Part shown: positions 49,842 to 61,044 of the stretch, piece by piece
Numbering within the stretch: the first letter of the stretch is position 1
How the letters are laid out: each line of letters starts with the position of its first letter
Notes under the pieces: model-generated
Seen by the model: the letters and a program-made list of their open reading frames with translations, nothing else
Told to the model about the DNA's origin: nothing
The model's database searches: none
Assembly: GCA_018401385.1 (NCBI GenBank)
Contig: JAGYKZ010000006.1
Coordinates: 1 to 63,919, forward strand
DNA: 63,919 nucleotides
DNA from: Roseicyclus sp.
GTDB lineage: Bacteria; Pseudomonadota; Alphaproteobacteria; Rhodobacterales; Rhodobacteraceae
Direction: 5' to 3'
Translations under genes and position numbers: made by a program

Positions 49842-50782
49842 ATGCGTATCGTTCGGGACCATCAATTCGTCAGACCTGAAAACCGTGGTGCTTCTGTCGC
49901 CATCGGGAATTTTGATGGTGTGCATCTGGGCCACGCGCATTGCATCAATCTGGCGCGCGGTCACGAGGCCCCGTTGGGGGTTTTGACTTTCGAGCCGCAT
50001 CCGCGCGAATTCTTCAATCCCGATGCCCCGCCTTTTCGCCTGATGAATGCAGAGGCGCGCGCCAATCGGCTTGAGAAAATGGGCGTGGATATTCTTTGCG
50101 AGCTGCCCTTCAACCGCGCGCTTGCCTCGCTTGAGGCGGAGGATTTCATCCGTGATATTGTCGTCAAGGGGCTGGACCTCCGGCATCTGGTGGTGGGTTC
50201 GGATTTCTGCTTTGGCAAGGGGCGCAAAGGCACCACCGAAATGCTGCGCGCATTCGGGGCGCGCTACGGGTTTGATGTGACTGTGGTGGATCTGCTCAAT
50301 GCAGGGGATGTGGCCGTTTCTTCCACAGCGATCCGGGACGCTCTAAGCGCGGGGGACCGCGCCAAGCCCACTGATATCTTGGCCACTGGCACTGCAGCCA
50401 AGAGGCCCCGTGATCGGCGAAAAACGCAGCGGGCGCACTTTGGAAACATCCGACCGCCAGCCGCTTTTATAAGCACCTGAGATGGGGCTGCACGTCCCCA
50501 AACTGGGCGTTTACGCGGTTTTGGTAGAAGTGCGCGGCGGGCCATATAGGGCCATTACCATGTGTCACCAGCCTTGGCGTAAGACCCATGTTCAACGGAC
50601 AGAACCGGAATACCGAAACCTTCATCTTTGATTTTCTGGCGATATTTACGGTATGGATATGTCGGTCGGATTGGTCGAGTTTTTGCGCGGTGAGGCGAGG
50701 AATTCGACAGCCTCGAGGCCCCTGATCGCGCAAATGGATCGCGACAGCCCAAATGGCCCGCGATATTCTTGCTGCGCTATGA
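49842..50782 (+). pseudogene. ribF: Bifunctional riboflavin kinase/FAD synthetase, C-terminal half frameshifted
   Basis: Makes FMN and FAD from riboflavin. The N-terminal FAD synthetase domain is intact for about 185 residues (VAIGNFDGVHLGHAHCINLA, LTFEPHPREFF, VSSTAIRDALSAGD). The riboflavin kinase domain follows in shifting frames: PVIGEKRSGRTLG, LHVPKLGVYAVLVEVRGGPY, GVRPMFNGQN, TETFIFDF, YGMDMSVGLVEFLRGE, LIAQMDRD and ARDILAAL before a TGA at 50782. The 941-base span equals the usual roughly 313 codons. As ribF is essential, indels are probably errors. Confidence 0.87.
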
Positions 50783-51218
50783 CCGCGAAAGCCCATTTTG
50801 AAACGCAAATCCTTGGCCGAGATGTCGGCACGGGAATGGGAAGAGTCTGTGTGATGGCTGCGGGAATGCTGCCTGAACAAGCTGGAAGATGCCATTACGG
50901 GTGAAGGTAGCTGACGCCCTGGTTTGCGTGTCGGCTGTTCGATGATACAACCTGCCGATGCGGACAATATGCAATCCGCAAAAGCCTTGTGCCTGAATGT
51001 ATCCAACTGAGCGCAGCGAGGATGGCTATCGCTTATTTCATGCCAGCGACCTGCGCCTATCGCTTGCTGCATGAGGGTAAGGATCTGTATTGGTGGCACC
51101 CTTTGGTGTCTGGGGATCAGAAGCGGTGCATGAGGCGGGGATGCTCTGCAGTCTTTTTGTTTGCGAGATGGTGTTCCACGAGAACTGGGAACTACATTAT
51201 CGAGGAGCCAGGATATGA
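50779..51218 (+). pseudogene. YcgN family cysteine cluster protein (UPF0260), frame interrupted
   Basis: The ATG at 50779 overlaps the ribF stop. Corrected reading gives KRKSLAEMSAREWEESV, a CDGCGKCCLNKLED cysteine cluster, then DDTTCRCGQYAIRKSLVPEC and IQL, CAYRLLHEGKDLYWWHPLVSGD and a C-terminal YIIEEPG. These are hallmarks of the UPF0260/YkgJ zinc- or iron-cluster family, about 148 residues, of unknown function. Many indels. The stop overlaps the ltaA start. Confidence 0.75.
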
Positions 51219-52269
51219 ACTTTGCCTCCGACAACACAGGCCGCACCCATCCAGAAGTGATGGCTGCGGTTGCCACCATAATGACGGCTACGCCATGCCC
51301 TATGGTGCAGATGAGGCGATGGCGCGGGTGCGCCAATCGCTCCGTGATCTTTTCGAGGCTCCCGAGGCCGCTGTCTATCTGGTCAGCACAGGCACAGCGG
51401 CCAATGCCTTGGCCCTGTCGGTGATGGTCAAGCCGTGGCAGTCGATTTTCTGCCACCGCATCGCCCATATCGAAGAAGATGAATGCGGCGCGCCTGAATT
51501 CTATGCCAATGGCGCAAAATTGGCTTTGGTCGAGGGCGAAGGGGGCAAGATGACCCCTGATGGCTTGGCGCAAACCATTGCGCATACGGGCGACAAAGGT
51601 GTACACGGAATGCAGCGCGGTCCTGTCAGCCTGACCAATATCACCGAACTTGGCACAGCCTATAGCCTGGCGGAGATCAAGGCGCTGAGTGATGTTGCAA
51701 AGTCCTATAACCTGCCCGTCCATCTTGATGGTGCGCGCTTTGCAAATGCCTGCGCGGCCCTTGGCTGTCGCCCTGCCGATATGACATGGAAGGCTGGTGT
51801 CGATGCCGTCAGCTTTGGCGGCACAAAAAATGGCTGCATGGGGGTCGAGGCTGTGATCTTGTTCGACCCCGAAAAGGCATGGGAATTTGAATTACGCCGC
51901 AAACGGGGCGCGCATCTGTGGTCAAAGCACCGCTTTCTATCCGCCCAGATGGAGGCCTATACCCGCGATAATCTTTGGCTGCGTTTGGCGCAATCCGCCA
52001 ATGCGCGCATGGCAGAATTGCGTGCAGGTTTGGCGCAGATTGAGGGCGTGCATATCGCGCATGAGCCTGCGGGCAACATGCTGTTTGCGCATCTGCCCCG
52101 CGCGGCCCACAAACGCGCTTTTGCGGCTGGTGCACAATATTACCTGTTCCCCTTCAACGCATCGCTTGAGGGACCAGAGGACGAATTGATCCTCTGCCGC
52201 CTTGTCACGGATTGGTCCTGTTCCGAAAGCAAAGTTCAGGCGCTGTTGGACTGCTTCAAGTCGGGCTAA
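51215..52269 (+). CDS. ltaA: Low-specificity L-threonine aldolase, one frameshift near start
   Basis: A PLP enzyme cleaving threonine to glycine and acetaldehyde. The start MNFASDNTGRTHPEVMAAVA breaks at about 51270, where one missing base separates it from YAMPYGADEAMARVRQSL. The rest is intact, with the substrate region VHLDGARFANA and the PLP lysine in SFGGTKNGCMG near residue 200. Adding one base gives about 351 residues, normal for the family. It ends overlapping the convergent isomerase gene by 4 bases. Confidence 0.9.
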
Positions 52270-52865
52270 ATCTTGCCCTCCAGATGCAAGGCGAGATCGT
52301 CTAGGCGGTCCTGCCCCCAAAAATGTGTCATCCCATCCACCACATAGAAGGGCGCGCCAAAGACGCCCGCTTCGACCGCGGCCTCTAGATTGGCGGCATA
52401 TTCCTCCGCCCCAGATAAAAGCCCACGATCAGCCAAGCCAGGATCAAACCCTGCCGCAGTCAGGCTGGCACGGATCACATCATCCTCTGCGATGTTTTTC
52501 TCCTCACGCCAAACCGCGCGGGTGAACCCGTGGACAAGTTCGGCCAAATCCCCACCACCCTCATTTTGCGCGGCAATAATTGCATATGAGGATGGCGCAG
52601 AATTGGTCGGAAAAAATGCGGGCTTCATGTGCAACGCCAAACCCGTTTTTTTGGACCAGCGTGCCAATTCCTGAAGTCGATAAGCCTGCCGTGCAGGGTG
52701 GCGCTCTGCAGGTGGCGTGCCACCTGTCCGCGCAAAAAGCGCCATAATGTCCAATGGTCGATAGCGGATCGTAACCCCATGAGCTGCCGCGATCTCCTCA
52801 AGCCTCAGCCCCGCCAAGTAGGTGTAAGGAGAGATGGTCGAGAAATAATAATCAATATGCGACAT
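52266..52865 (-). CDS. 2-hydroxychromene-2-carboxylate isomerase family protein (DsbA-like, GST kappa)
   Basis: A 199-residue thioredoxin-fold protein with inserted helical domain. It starts MSHIDYYFSTISPYTYLAG, the HCCA isomerase/GST-kappa glutathione-site pattern with Ser in place of the DsbA cysteine, and ends with GVFGAPFYVVDGMTHFWGQD, also diagnostic. In naphthalene degraders it isomerises HCCA; no aromatic pathway genes are nearby, so a general glutathione-linked role is more likely. Confidence 0.85.
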   Translation of the reverse strand: MSHIDYYFSTISPYTYLAGLRLEEIAAAHGVTIRYRPLDIMALFARTGGTPPAERHPARQAYRLQELARWSKKTGLALHMKPAFFPTNSAPSSYAIIAAQNEGGGDLAELVHGFTRAVWREEKNIAEDDVIRASLTAAGFDPGLADRGLLSGAEEYAANLEAAVEAGVFGAPFYVVDGMTHFWGQDRLDDLALHLEGKI

Positions 52866-52970
52866 TTCGCGGTTCCTTTTTGGCTTTGCGTCACGTTGGC
52901 CTGAGTGCTAGGGGGTGTCAACGCGCCAGATGGGGCGCGCCCGTGCACAGATCAAGGACTTTGCAAAAAG

Positions 52971-53999
52971 ATGAGCGCCTCAGACCCTAAATTGATTTCT
53001 GGCAATGCAAACCCCGAATTGGCCAAAACCATCGCCAAACGGATGTCGATGCATCGGGGAATGAAAGTCGGTCTTGTAGATGCCCGCGTTGAGCGGTTCA
53101 ACGACCAAGAGATTTTCGTTGAGGTTTACGAGAATGTGCGCGGCGAAGATATGTTCATCGTGCAGCCGACCTCGAAGCCCGCCAATGACAATTTGATGGA
53201 GCTTTTGATCATCGCGGATGCGCTGCGCCGCTCATCTGCGGCACGGATCACGGCCGTTATCCCTTATTTCGGCTATGCCCGCCAAGATCGCCGCACCAAA
53301 GCACGCACACCGATTTCCGCGAAACTGGTGGCCAACTTGATCGCGGAAGGCGGGGTTGAGCGGGTGTTGACGATGGATTTGCACGCTGCCCAAATCCAAG
53401 GCTTTTTCGATATCCCCGTAGACAACCTATATGCCAGCCCGATTTTTGCGCTAGATATCCTGCACCAATTTGAGGGCAAGGTGGATGACGTCATGGTGAT
53501 CTCGCCTGATGTGGGCGGTGTGGCCCGCGCGCGTGAGCTTGCCACCCGTATTGGCGCGCCGTTGGCCATTGTAGACAAGCGCCGCGAAAAGCCGGGCGAG
53601 ATTGCCGAAATGACCGTAATCGGGAATGTCGAAGGCAAGCGCTGCTTGATCGTGGATGATATTTGCGACACGGCGGGCACATTGTGCAAAGCCGCCGAGG
53701 TGTTGATGGAACACGGCGCCACAGAGGTGCACGCCTATATCACCCATGGGGTGATGTCTGGTCCTGCGGTCGAACGTGTCAGCAAATCGGTCATGAAATC
53801 CTTGGTCATCACCGACACAATCGAGCCGACAACAGCCGTCAAGACCTGCGCCAATATCCGCATCGTTCCCACCGCGCCGATGTTTGCACAGGCAATATTG
53901 AACATTTGGAACGGCACAAGCGTATCATCCCTGTTTGAGACAGAAACCCTGGTGCCAATTTATGAGGGGCTCTATCCCAACGGGATGTGGGGACGCTAG
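52971..53999 (+). CDS. prs: Ribose-phosphate pyrophosphokinase
   Basis: A 342-residue enzyme making PRPP from ribose 5-phosphate and ATP, feeding purine, pyrimidine, histidine and NAD synthesis. Conserved parts are [20 protein letters not shown], the [20 protein letters not shown] segment and the PRPP loop [14 protein letters not shown]. The start at 52971 ([12 protein letters not shown]) is the family start. It is followed by a strong bidirectional terminator. Confidence 0.95.
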   Translation: MSASDPKLISGNANPELAKTIAKRMSMHRGMKVGLVDARVERFNDQEIFVEVYENVRGEDMFIVQPTSKPANDNLMELLIIADALRRSSAARITAVIPYFGYARQDRRTKARTPISAKLVANLIAEGGVERVLTMDLHAAQIQGFFDIPVDNLYASPIFALDILHQFEGKVDDVMVISPDVGGVARARELATRIGAPLAIVDKRREKPGEIAEMTVIGNVEGKRCLIVDDICDTAGTLCKAAEVLMEHGATEVHAYITHGVMSGPAVERVSKSVMKSLVITDTIEPTTAVKTCANIRIVPTAPMFAQAILNIWNGTSVSSLFETETLVPIYEGLYPNGMWGR

Positions 54000-54027
54000 A
54001 CCCCATTGAGCCGATGACCGTAAAACA

Positions 54028-54057
54028 AAAGGCGCGCCCATGAAAAGGCGCGCCTTT
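54028..54057. terminator. Bidirectional terminator between prs and atpC
   Basis: An 11-bp perfect stem AAAGGCGCGCC (54028-54038) and GGCGCGCCTTT (54047-54057), loop CATGAAAA, A-rich before and T-rich after. It ends both the prs message and the convergent F1 ATP synthase operon. Confidence 0.85.
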
Positions 54058-54083
54058 GATTCTGAAATCTGCGCAAGCAGGCA

Positions 54084-54500
54084 TCACAAAGCTATGTGAT
54101 CTCCCAAGGCTTCCATATCCGACAAAAGCTTGGCTGCATCATCAACAAGGGTCGGGTCGACCGCTGCATTTGCCTTCGCTGCTTCATGCGCCTGACGATA
54201 CTCCTCCACCATTTCGGCGTGGAGTTCTTTGGTCACTTCCGCACGGGGCAAAGCGCGCTCTGCAAGAACAGTGACCTTCTCGCCGCTGATCTCTACGAAG
54301 CCACCCAAGACGATGTAATCGTCCTGACCGCCCGCATGGGTGACCTGCAACAAGCCTGGACGCAGGGTGGTGATCGTGGGCGCATGGTTTGCCATCGCCG
54401 TCAGATCGCCCCCAGCCGCCGGGATTTGCACCTCGGTTGCGTCCAGAGAGGCCAAGCGGCGCTCAGGAGAGACAAGATCAAATTTGAACGCTTCGGCCAT
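54084..54500 (-). CDS. atpC: ATP synthase epsilon subunit
   Basis: A 138-residue F1 epsilon subunit, the inhibitory and coupling subunit of the central stalk. The N-terminal beta-sandwich begins FKFDLVSPERRLASLDATEV, with GGDLTAMANHAPTITTLRPG as in the family. It is the last gene of atpHAGDC, 12 bases after atpD. Confidence 0.94.
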   Translation of the reverse strand: MAEAFKFDLVSPERRLASLDATEVQIPAAGGDLTAMANHAPTITTLRPGLLQVTHAGGQDDYIVLGGFVEISGEKVTVLAERALPRAEVTKELHAEMVEEYRQAHEAAKANAAVDPTLVDDAAKLLSDMEALGDHIAL

Positions 54501-54512
54501 TCGGCCCTCCTA

Positions 54513-55955
<1,443 letters not shown>

Positions 55956-56833
55956 TTAGAGCGCTTCCGCGCCCGAGATAATTTCAATCAACTCATTGGT
56001 GATCACAGCCTGACGCGAGCGGTTAAACTCAATCGTCAATTTGTCGATCATATCGCCAGCATTGCGCGTTGCGTTATCCATAGCGGACATCCGCGCGCCC
56101 TGCTCCGAAGCGCCGTTTTCGAGAAGCGCGGTAAAGATCTGCGTTGTCACGCCAATCGGCAACAGATCGGCCAAGATCGCTTCCTCGGATGGTTCATAGT
56201 CATAAGGCGATTCTGCCCCTGCATCCTCGACTGCGTCTTCAAACACGGCAGGGATGATTTGCTGCGCAGTTGGGACCTGACTGATCACCGACTGGAAGCG
56301 ATTATAGAAGATGGTGGCGACATCGAATTCACCCGCATCAAAGCGCGCCATCACATCTTTTGCGATGGTTGTCGCATTCTCATACCCCACGCGCTTTACC
56401 TCGGAGAGGTCAACATGACCCATCAGAAGGTTCGCATAGTCGCGGCGCAACTGTTCGCGGCCTTTTTTACCCACAGTCAAAACTTTGACCGTTTTGCCCT
56501 GCGCGGTCAGTTCGGCAATACGCGCTTTGGCAAGACGCACGATGGACGAGTTAAACCCGCCGCACAAACCGCGCTCCGCCGTCATCACGACCAGCAAATG
56601 TGTCTGGTCTTGACCCGTGCCTGCCAAAAGGCGTGGGGCACCGTCAGACCCACCAACCGATGCAGCCAAACCGCCAACCACCGCTGCCATTTTATCGGCA
56701 TGGTGCGCAGCCTCGGCCGCTTCCTGCGCACGGCGCGCAGTTTCGCAGCAACCACCATCTGCATGGCCTTGGTGATCTTGCGGGTCGATTTGACCGACGC
56801 GATCCGTGTTTTCAGATCCTTGAGACTTGGCAT
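55956..56833 (-). CDS. atpG: ATP synthase gamma subunit, one frameshift
   Basis: Rotor subunit of F1. The start [20 protein letters not shown] runs to MVVAAKLR. The expected [15 protein letters not shown] then appears in another frame, and the rest from [14 protein letters not shown] is intact to the end [15 protein letters not shown] and AEAL. The switch is at 56731-56738 in a GCGCGC tract, fitting a duplicated GC or a lost base. The neighbours atpA and atpD are intact, so the break is almost surely a sequence error. Confidence 0.94.
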
Positions 56834-56845
56834 AAACCCGTCCCC

Positions 56846-58384
56846 TTACGAGAAATCTGTGGCGAATTCTTCGATGACGGCCTTCAAGCGATCGGCAGCG
56901 TCACCTTTGATCTTCGGATCGTCATTGGTGATCCAATCGAGAACATCCTTGTGCTTGCCGCGCAAATGCTGAAGCAGACCTTGCTCAAAACGACCAACCT
57001 CACGCACAGCAATTTTGTCGAGGAAGCCCGAGATGCCCGCGAAAATCACACACACGATTTCCGCATTGGTCAATGGTGCGTATTGTGACTGCTTCATCAA
57101 CTCGGTCAAGCGCGCACCGCGGTTCAGCAAGCGCTGCGTTGCCGCGTCAAGGTCAGACCCAAACTGCGCGAAGGCCGCCATTTCGCGATACTGCGCCAAT
57201 TCCAGTTTCACCGAGCCAGCGACCGATTTCATCGAGTTGGTCTGTGCAGAGGAGCCCACACGAGACACCGACAGACCTGTGTTCACAGCGGGGCGGATGC
57301 CCTGATAGAACAAATCGGTTTCAAGGAAGATCTGGCCATCGGTGATCGAGATCACGTTGGTCGGAATAAAGGCCGAAACGTCACCACCTTGGGTTTCGAT
57401 CACGGGCAGCGCTGTCAAGGAGCCTGCGCCCAACTCGTCATTCAGCTTCGCCGAACGCTCCAACAAACGGGAGTGGAGGTAGAACACGTCACCAGGATAA
57501 GCTTCACGCCCTGGAGGACGGCGCAGCAACAAGGACATCTGGCGATACGCCACAGCCTGCTTGGAGAGGTCATCATAGACGATTAGCGCGTGCTTGCCAT
57601 TGTCGCGGAAATATTCGGCCATCGCGGTTGCGGAATAAGGCGCAAGGAACTGCATCGGTGCAGGGTCGGATGCGGTCGCGGCAACCACGATTGAATATTC
57701 AATCGCGCCTGTCTCTTCCAGCTTCTTCACCAACTGCGCCACAGTCGAACGCTTTTGGCCAATCGCGACATAGATGCAGTAAAGCTTTTTGCTTTCATCA
57801 TCACCCGCCGCTTCGTTGTAGCTTTTCTGGTTCAGGATCGCATCCAATGCCACGGCAGTCTTGCCTGTCTGGCGGTCGCCGATGATCAATTCGCGCTGAC
57901 CACGGCCAATCGGGATCATTGCGTCAACGGCCTTCAATCCAGTCGCCATCGGCTCATGCACGGATTTACGTGGAATGATGCCAGGCGCCTTCACGTCCGC
58001 AACGCGGCGCTCCTTTGCTTTGATCGGACCTTTGCCATCCAAGGGATTGCCGAGGCCATCCACAACGCGACCCAACAATTCGGGACCGGCAGGCACGTCC
58101 ACGATCGAATTCGTGCGCTTGACTGTGTCACCTTCTTTGATGTCACGGTCAGAGCCGAAAATCACAACACCCACATTGTCGGATTCAAGGTTGAGGGCCA
58201 TGCCCATAATCCCGCCAGGGAATTCAACCATTTCACCCGCTTGCACATTGTCAAGCCCGTGAACGCGGGCGATCCCATCGCCAACACTCAGCACGCGGCC
58301 CACTTCGGCCACTTCGGCATCCTGACCGAAACCTTTGATTTGTTCCTTCAGGATCGCGGAAATCTCTGCAGCTTGGATCGCCAT
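56846..58384 (-). CDS. atpA: ATP synthase alpha subunit
   Basis: A 512-residue non-catalytic nucleotide-binding F1 subunit. The P-loop is [18 protein letters not shown] near residue 170, and the arginine-finger region is [18 protein letters not shown]. Start overlaps the atpH stop by one base. Intact. Confidence 0.98.
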   Translation of the reverse strand: MAIQAAEISAILKEQIKGFGQDAEVAEVGRVLSVGDGIARVHGLDNVQAGEMVEFPGGIMGMALNLESDNVGVVIFGSDRDIKEGDTVKRTNSIVDVPAGPELLGRVVDGLGNPLDGKGPIKAKERRVADVKAPGIIPRKSVHEPMATGLKAVDAMIPIGRGQRELIIGDRQTGKTAVALDAILNQKSYNEAAGDDESKKLYCIYVAIGQKRSTVAQLVKKLEETGAIEYSIVVAATASDPAPMQFLAPYSATAMAEYFRDNGKHALIVYDDLSKQAVAYRQMSLLLRRPPGREAYPGDVFYLHSRLLERSAKLNDELGAGSLTALPVIETQGGDVSAFIPTNVISITDGQIFLETDLFYQGIRPAVNTGLSVSRVGSSAQTNSMKSVAGSVKLELAQYREMAAFAQFGSDLDAATQRLLNRGARLTELMKQSQYAPLTNAEIVCVIFAGISGFLDKIAVREVGRFEQGLLQHLRGKHKDVLDWITNDDPKIKGDAADRLKAVIEEFATDFS

Positions 58385-58944
58385 TATCCGACCTCTTTCA
58401 TGGTGTTCTGGAGGGAGTTGAGCTTGGAGCGGATCGAGCTATCGATCATCTTCGAGCCAACCTTTACAATAAGACCGCCAATGAGACTTTCATCAACGGT
58501 CGCATCAAGATTGATCTTTTTACCCACGGACGAAGTCAAGGCTTTTGCCAACTTGTCCGCTTGGGTTTTCGTCAGCGCCTTGGCAGACACAACCTCTGCG
58601 GTCATTTCACCGCGGCTCTGTGCGATTTGTTCGCGCACGGCACGCAAAACCAGGGGCAATGCAAACAGGCGGCGTTTTTGGGCCATCACTTGCAAACTGT
58701 TGGTGGCCACCATGCCCAGCTTCATCGCTTTGGCCACAGCGCCAAGGGCGGCCTGTGTCTCATCACGGCGATACATTGGGGAGGAAATCAGATCACGCAG
58801 ATCGGCGCTTGCCTCCAAGGCCGCTTCCAGAGCGTCTACATCTTTGGCAAGCGCGTCAATCGCAGCCGCCTCGCTGGCCAGGTCGAACATTGCGGTCGCA
58901 TATCGCGCGGCAATACCCGTAGAGATCGAAGCCGGTTCAGACAC
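58384..58944 (-). CDS. atpH: ATP synthase delta subunit
   Basis: A 186-residue peripheral-stalk subunit. It starts at a GTG (58944), [20 protein letters not shown] being the family N-terminus; AGGG(TGG) lies 4-5 bases upstream, and no ATG fits. The C-terminal part has [20 protein letters not shown]. It is the first gene of the F1 operon; the F0 genes are elsewhere, as usual in Rhodobacterales. Confidence 0.93.
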   Translation of the reverse strand: MSEPASISTGIAARYATAMFDLASEAAAIDALAKDVDALEAALEASADLRDLISSPMYRRDETQAALGAVAKAMKLGMVATNSLQVMAQKRRLFALPLVLRAVREQIAQSRGEMTAEVVSAKALTKTQADKLAKALTSSVGKKINLDATVDESLIGGLIVKVGSKMIDSSIRSKLNSLQNTMKEVG

Positions 58945-58965
58945 GTCCACCCTTTCAACATTTTG

Positions 58966-58995
58966 GCTCGGGCAGCGTGCGGACCACGCCCGAGC
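58966..58995 (-). other. Leader hairpin of the atpHAGDC operon
   Basis: An 8-bp perfect stem GCTCGGGC (58966-58973) and GCCCGAGC (58988-58995) with a 14-base loop lies 21 bases before the atpH GTG. No U tract follows on the minus strand, so it is not a standard terminator. It could affect message stability or translation of atpH; this is speculative. Confidence 0.45.
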
Positions 58996-59238
58996 AGTTG
59001 TTCTGCGCACCCAAGCTGGGTCGCTGCTCCTTAGATTTTTCGGTCATTTAGCAGAGGGTTTAAATTGCTGCAACCGCCGATGGCGCAAACAGTATTTTCG
59101 CAAAACCTTTGTTTTCTCGAAGGTTAGCGAAAAGTTCAGCAATCTGCGACGCTTTGAAGCTGAAAAAAACACCGCGCAAGGGCGGAAATGCACACTATTT
59201 TAACGCCCAAACGCCTTCGGCACGCATGAATGGCCAGT

Positions 59239-60028
59239 TTAGCGATTCTGCAGCTGCGAAATAATGGGGCGATTTTGACGGCGCACACGACCTGCTGCGG
59301 GGCTTGGCACACCGTCCAAAATACGCAGCGGATTGCGCAGGCGCGCGGTGTGGCCACGATTGGTTGGGGCAAAGACCTGCTTGCTCGCCTCGACCATAAT
59401 CACCCCGCCCGCGTGGTTCGAACTGATCCACCGCCCCGCCCGTTCCATCACATCAGCGGACCGAAGCCAGAACCGTGCATGGCTGGGTGGAGCGAAAAGT
59501 GCTGCGCGGTGACGTTCCGGCACGAACCCATGGTGGCGCAGTTGCGCTTCAAGCTGACTGAGACTGTAGGGCCTGCCATAACCAAAGGGCGTGGCATCAC
59601 TGCGCGCCCACAACCCGCCCCGATTGGGCACAATGAACAAAGCCCGCCCCCCTGCCCCAGGCGCGCGCGGCCTCGTCCAACAGTGCAGCGGGATCTATCG
59701 CGCTTGTCTCAAGCCCGTGCAGCATCACCAAACGATCCGCGACCCCCTCGGATAACGGCCATTGCGCATCTTCACAAAGGGTCGCCACATTTGGCATCCC
59801 TGCGGGCCAAGGCATGACACCTTGCCCTTGTGGCATCAATCCAATGACGCGGCGCGATTGATCAAGATAAGGGCGCAACAGCGGCACAGCAAAACCAAAC
59901 CCCACCACAGTTTGCCCCACGGCATTCGGCCAAAGCGTCAGCATGGCATCGCGCACAGCTTTTTGCGCAATCCGACCCAAGCGGGTGCGGTAATAGAATT
60001 GGCGCAGATCAACGACATCAAGATGCAT
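59239..60028 (-). pseudogene. Class I SAM-dependent methyltransferase, one frameshift
   Basis: The start at 60028 reads [20 protein letters not shown], then [20 protein letters not shown] where the SAM glycine loop is expected. It runs to [10 protein letters not shown]. About 59630-59650 the frame shifts, and [20 protein letters not shown] with [19 protein letters not shown] follows to the end. It resembles a methyltransferase commonly found beside gloB in Rhodobacterales; substrate unknown. Corrected length about 263 residues. Confidence 0.78.
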
Positions 60029-60092
60029 TGCAAAAGCCTGTGTGCTGCGTTTGTCTTGGTTGTACATGTGCCATGAAGAACGGGAGATTGCC

Positions 60093-60881
60093 ATGACCAC
60101 CATACCGTCCGCCACTGAAATTGTGACAATCCCTTGCCTCAAAGACAATTACGCCTTTGCCTTGCATCTGCGCGAAACGGGTCGGACCCTGATTGTGGAT
60201 GTGCCAGAAGCCGCGCCCATTTTGGCGGAATGTGCGCGGCGTGGATGGGGGATCACGGATGTTCTGTTGACCCACCACCATTGGGATCACGTGGACGGGC
60301 TTCCAGATCTACGCGCTGCGGTGGATGGACCAGTCCGCGTGTGGGGGGCGGCAGCGGATGCGCATCGCCTGCCCGCTCTTGATCACGCATTGAGCGAAGG
60401 AGATGTGATCGAGATCGGCGCTTTGCGCGGTGCAGTGTACGATGTCTCTGGCCATACTCTGGGGCATATTGCCGTGCATTTTCCACAAGCAGGCGTGGTT
60501 TTCACCGCTGATAGTTTGATGGCCCTAGGATGCGGCCGCCTGTTTGAAGGCACGCCCGCACAAATGTGGGAAAGCCTTTCAAAACTGGCCGCCCTGCCGC
60601 GCGATACGCTTGTTTGCTCTGGTCACGAGTATACCCAATCAAACGCGCGGTTTGCCTTGACCGTTGATCCTGAAAACAGCGCACTCCGGGCGCGCGCGGC
60701 CCGCATTGAGGATGCGCGCGCAAAAGGTATGCCCACTGTGCCAAGCAGCCTTGGCGTGGAATTGGACACAAACCCGTTCCTGCGCGCCAAAGATCCCAAG
60801 ATCAAAGCACATTTGGGGATGACAGGGGCCAGTGATGCGGAATGCTTTGCCGAGATCAGACAGCGCAAAAATAACTTCTGA
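60093..60881 (+). CDS. gloB: Hydroxyacylglutathione hydrolase (glyoxalase II)
   Basis: A 262-residue metallo-beta-lactamase fold enzyme that hydrolyses S-lactoylglutathione in methylglyoxal detoxification. The zinc motif is [13 protein letters not shown], followed by [13 protein letters not shown] and [15 protein letters not shown], which are specific to GloB. The ATG at 60093 begins [20 protein letters not shown]; an ATG at 60066 is possible. It is divergent from the methyltransferase gene. Confidence 0.94.
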   Translation: MTTIPSATEIVTIPCLKDNYAFALHLRETGRTLIVDVPEAAPILAECARRGWGITDVLLTHHHWDHVDGLPDLRAAVDGPVRVWGAAADAHRLPALDHALSEGDVIEIGALRGAVYDVSGHTLGHIAVHFPQAGVVFTADSLMALGCGRLFEGTPAQMWESLSKLAALPRDTLVCSGHEYTQSNARFALTVDPENSALRARAARIEDARAKGMPTVPSSLGVELDTNPFLRAKDPKIKAHLGMTGASDAECFAEIRQRKNNF

Positions 60882-61044
60882 CTGATTTTCACGCAAATTT
60901 GCGCCGATCACAGGTTTTTTTTTAAGTTTCGCTTGAAACTGCCGAAATAAAACCGAAGCTTAATACCATGAGGCTATGGCGAGACTCAGCGGAGGCGGGC
61001 CGAACCCGCTTGCGCATCTGGCCGCAACGAAAGGAGCACTTATC

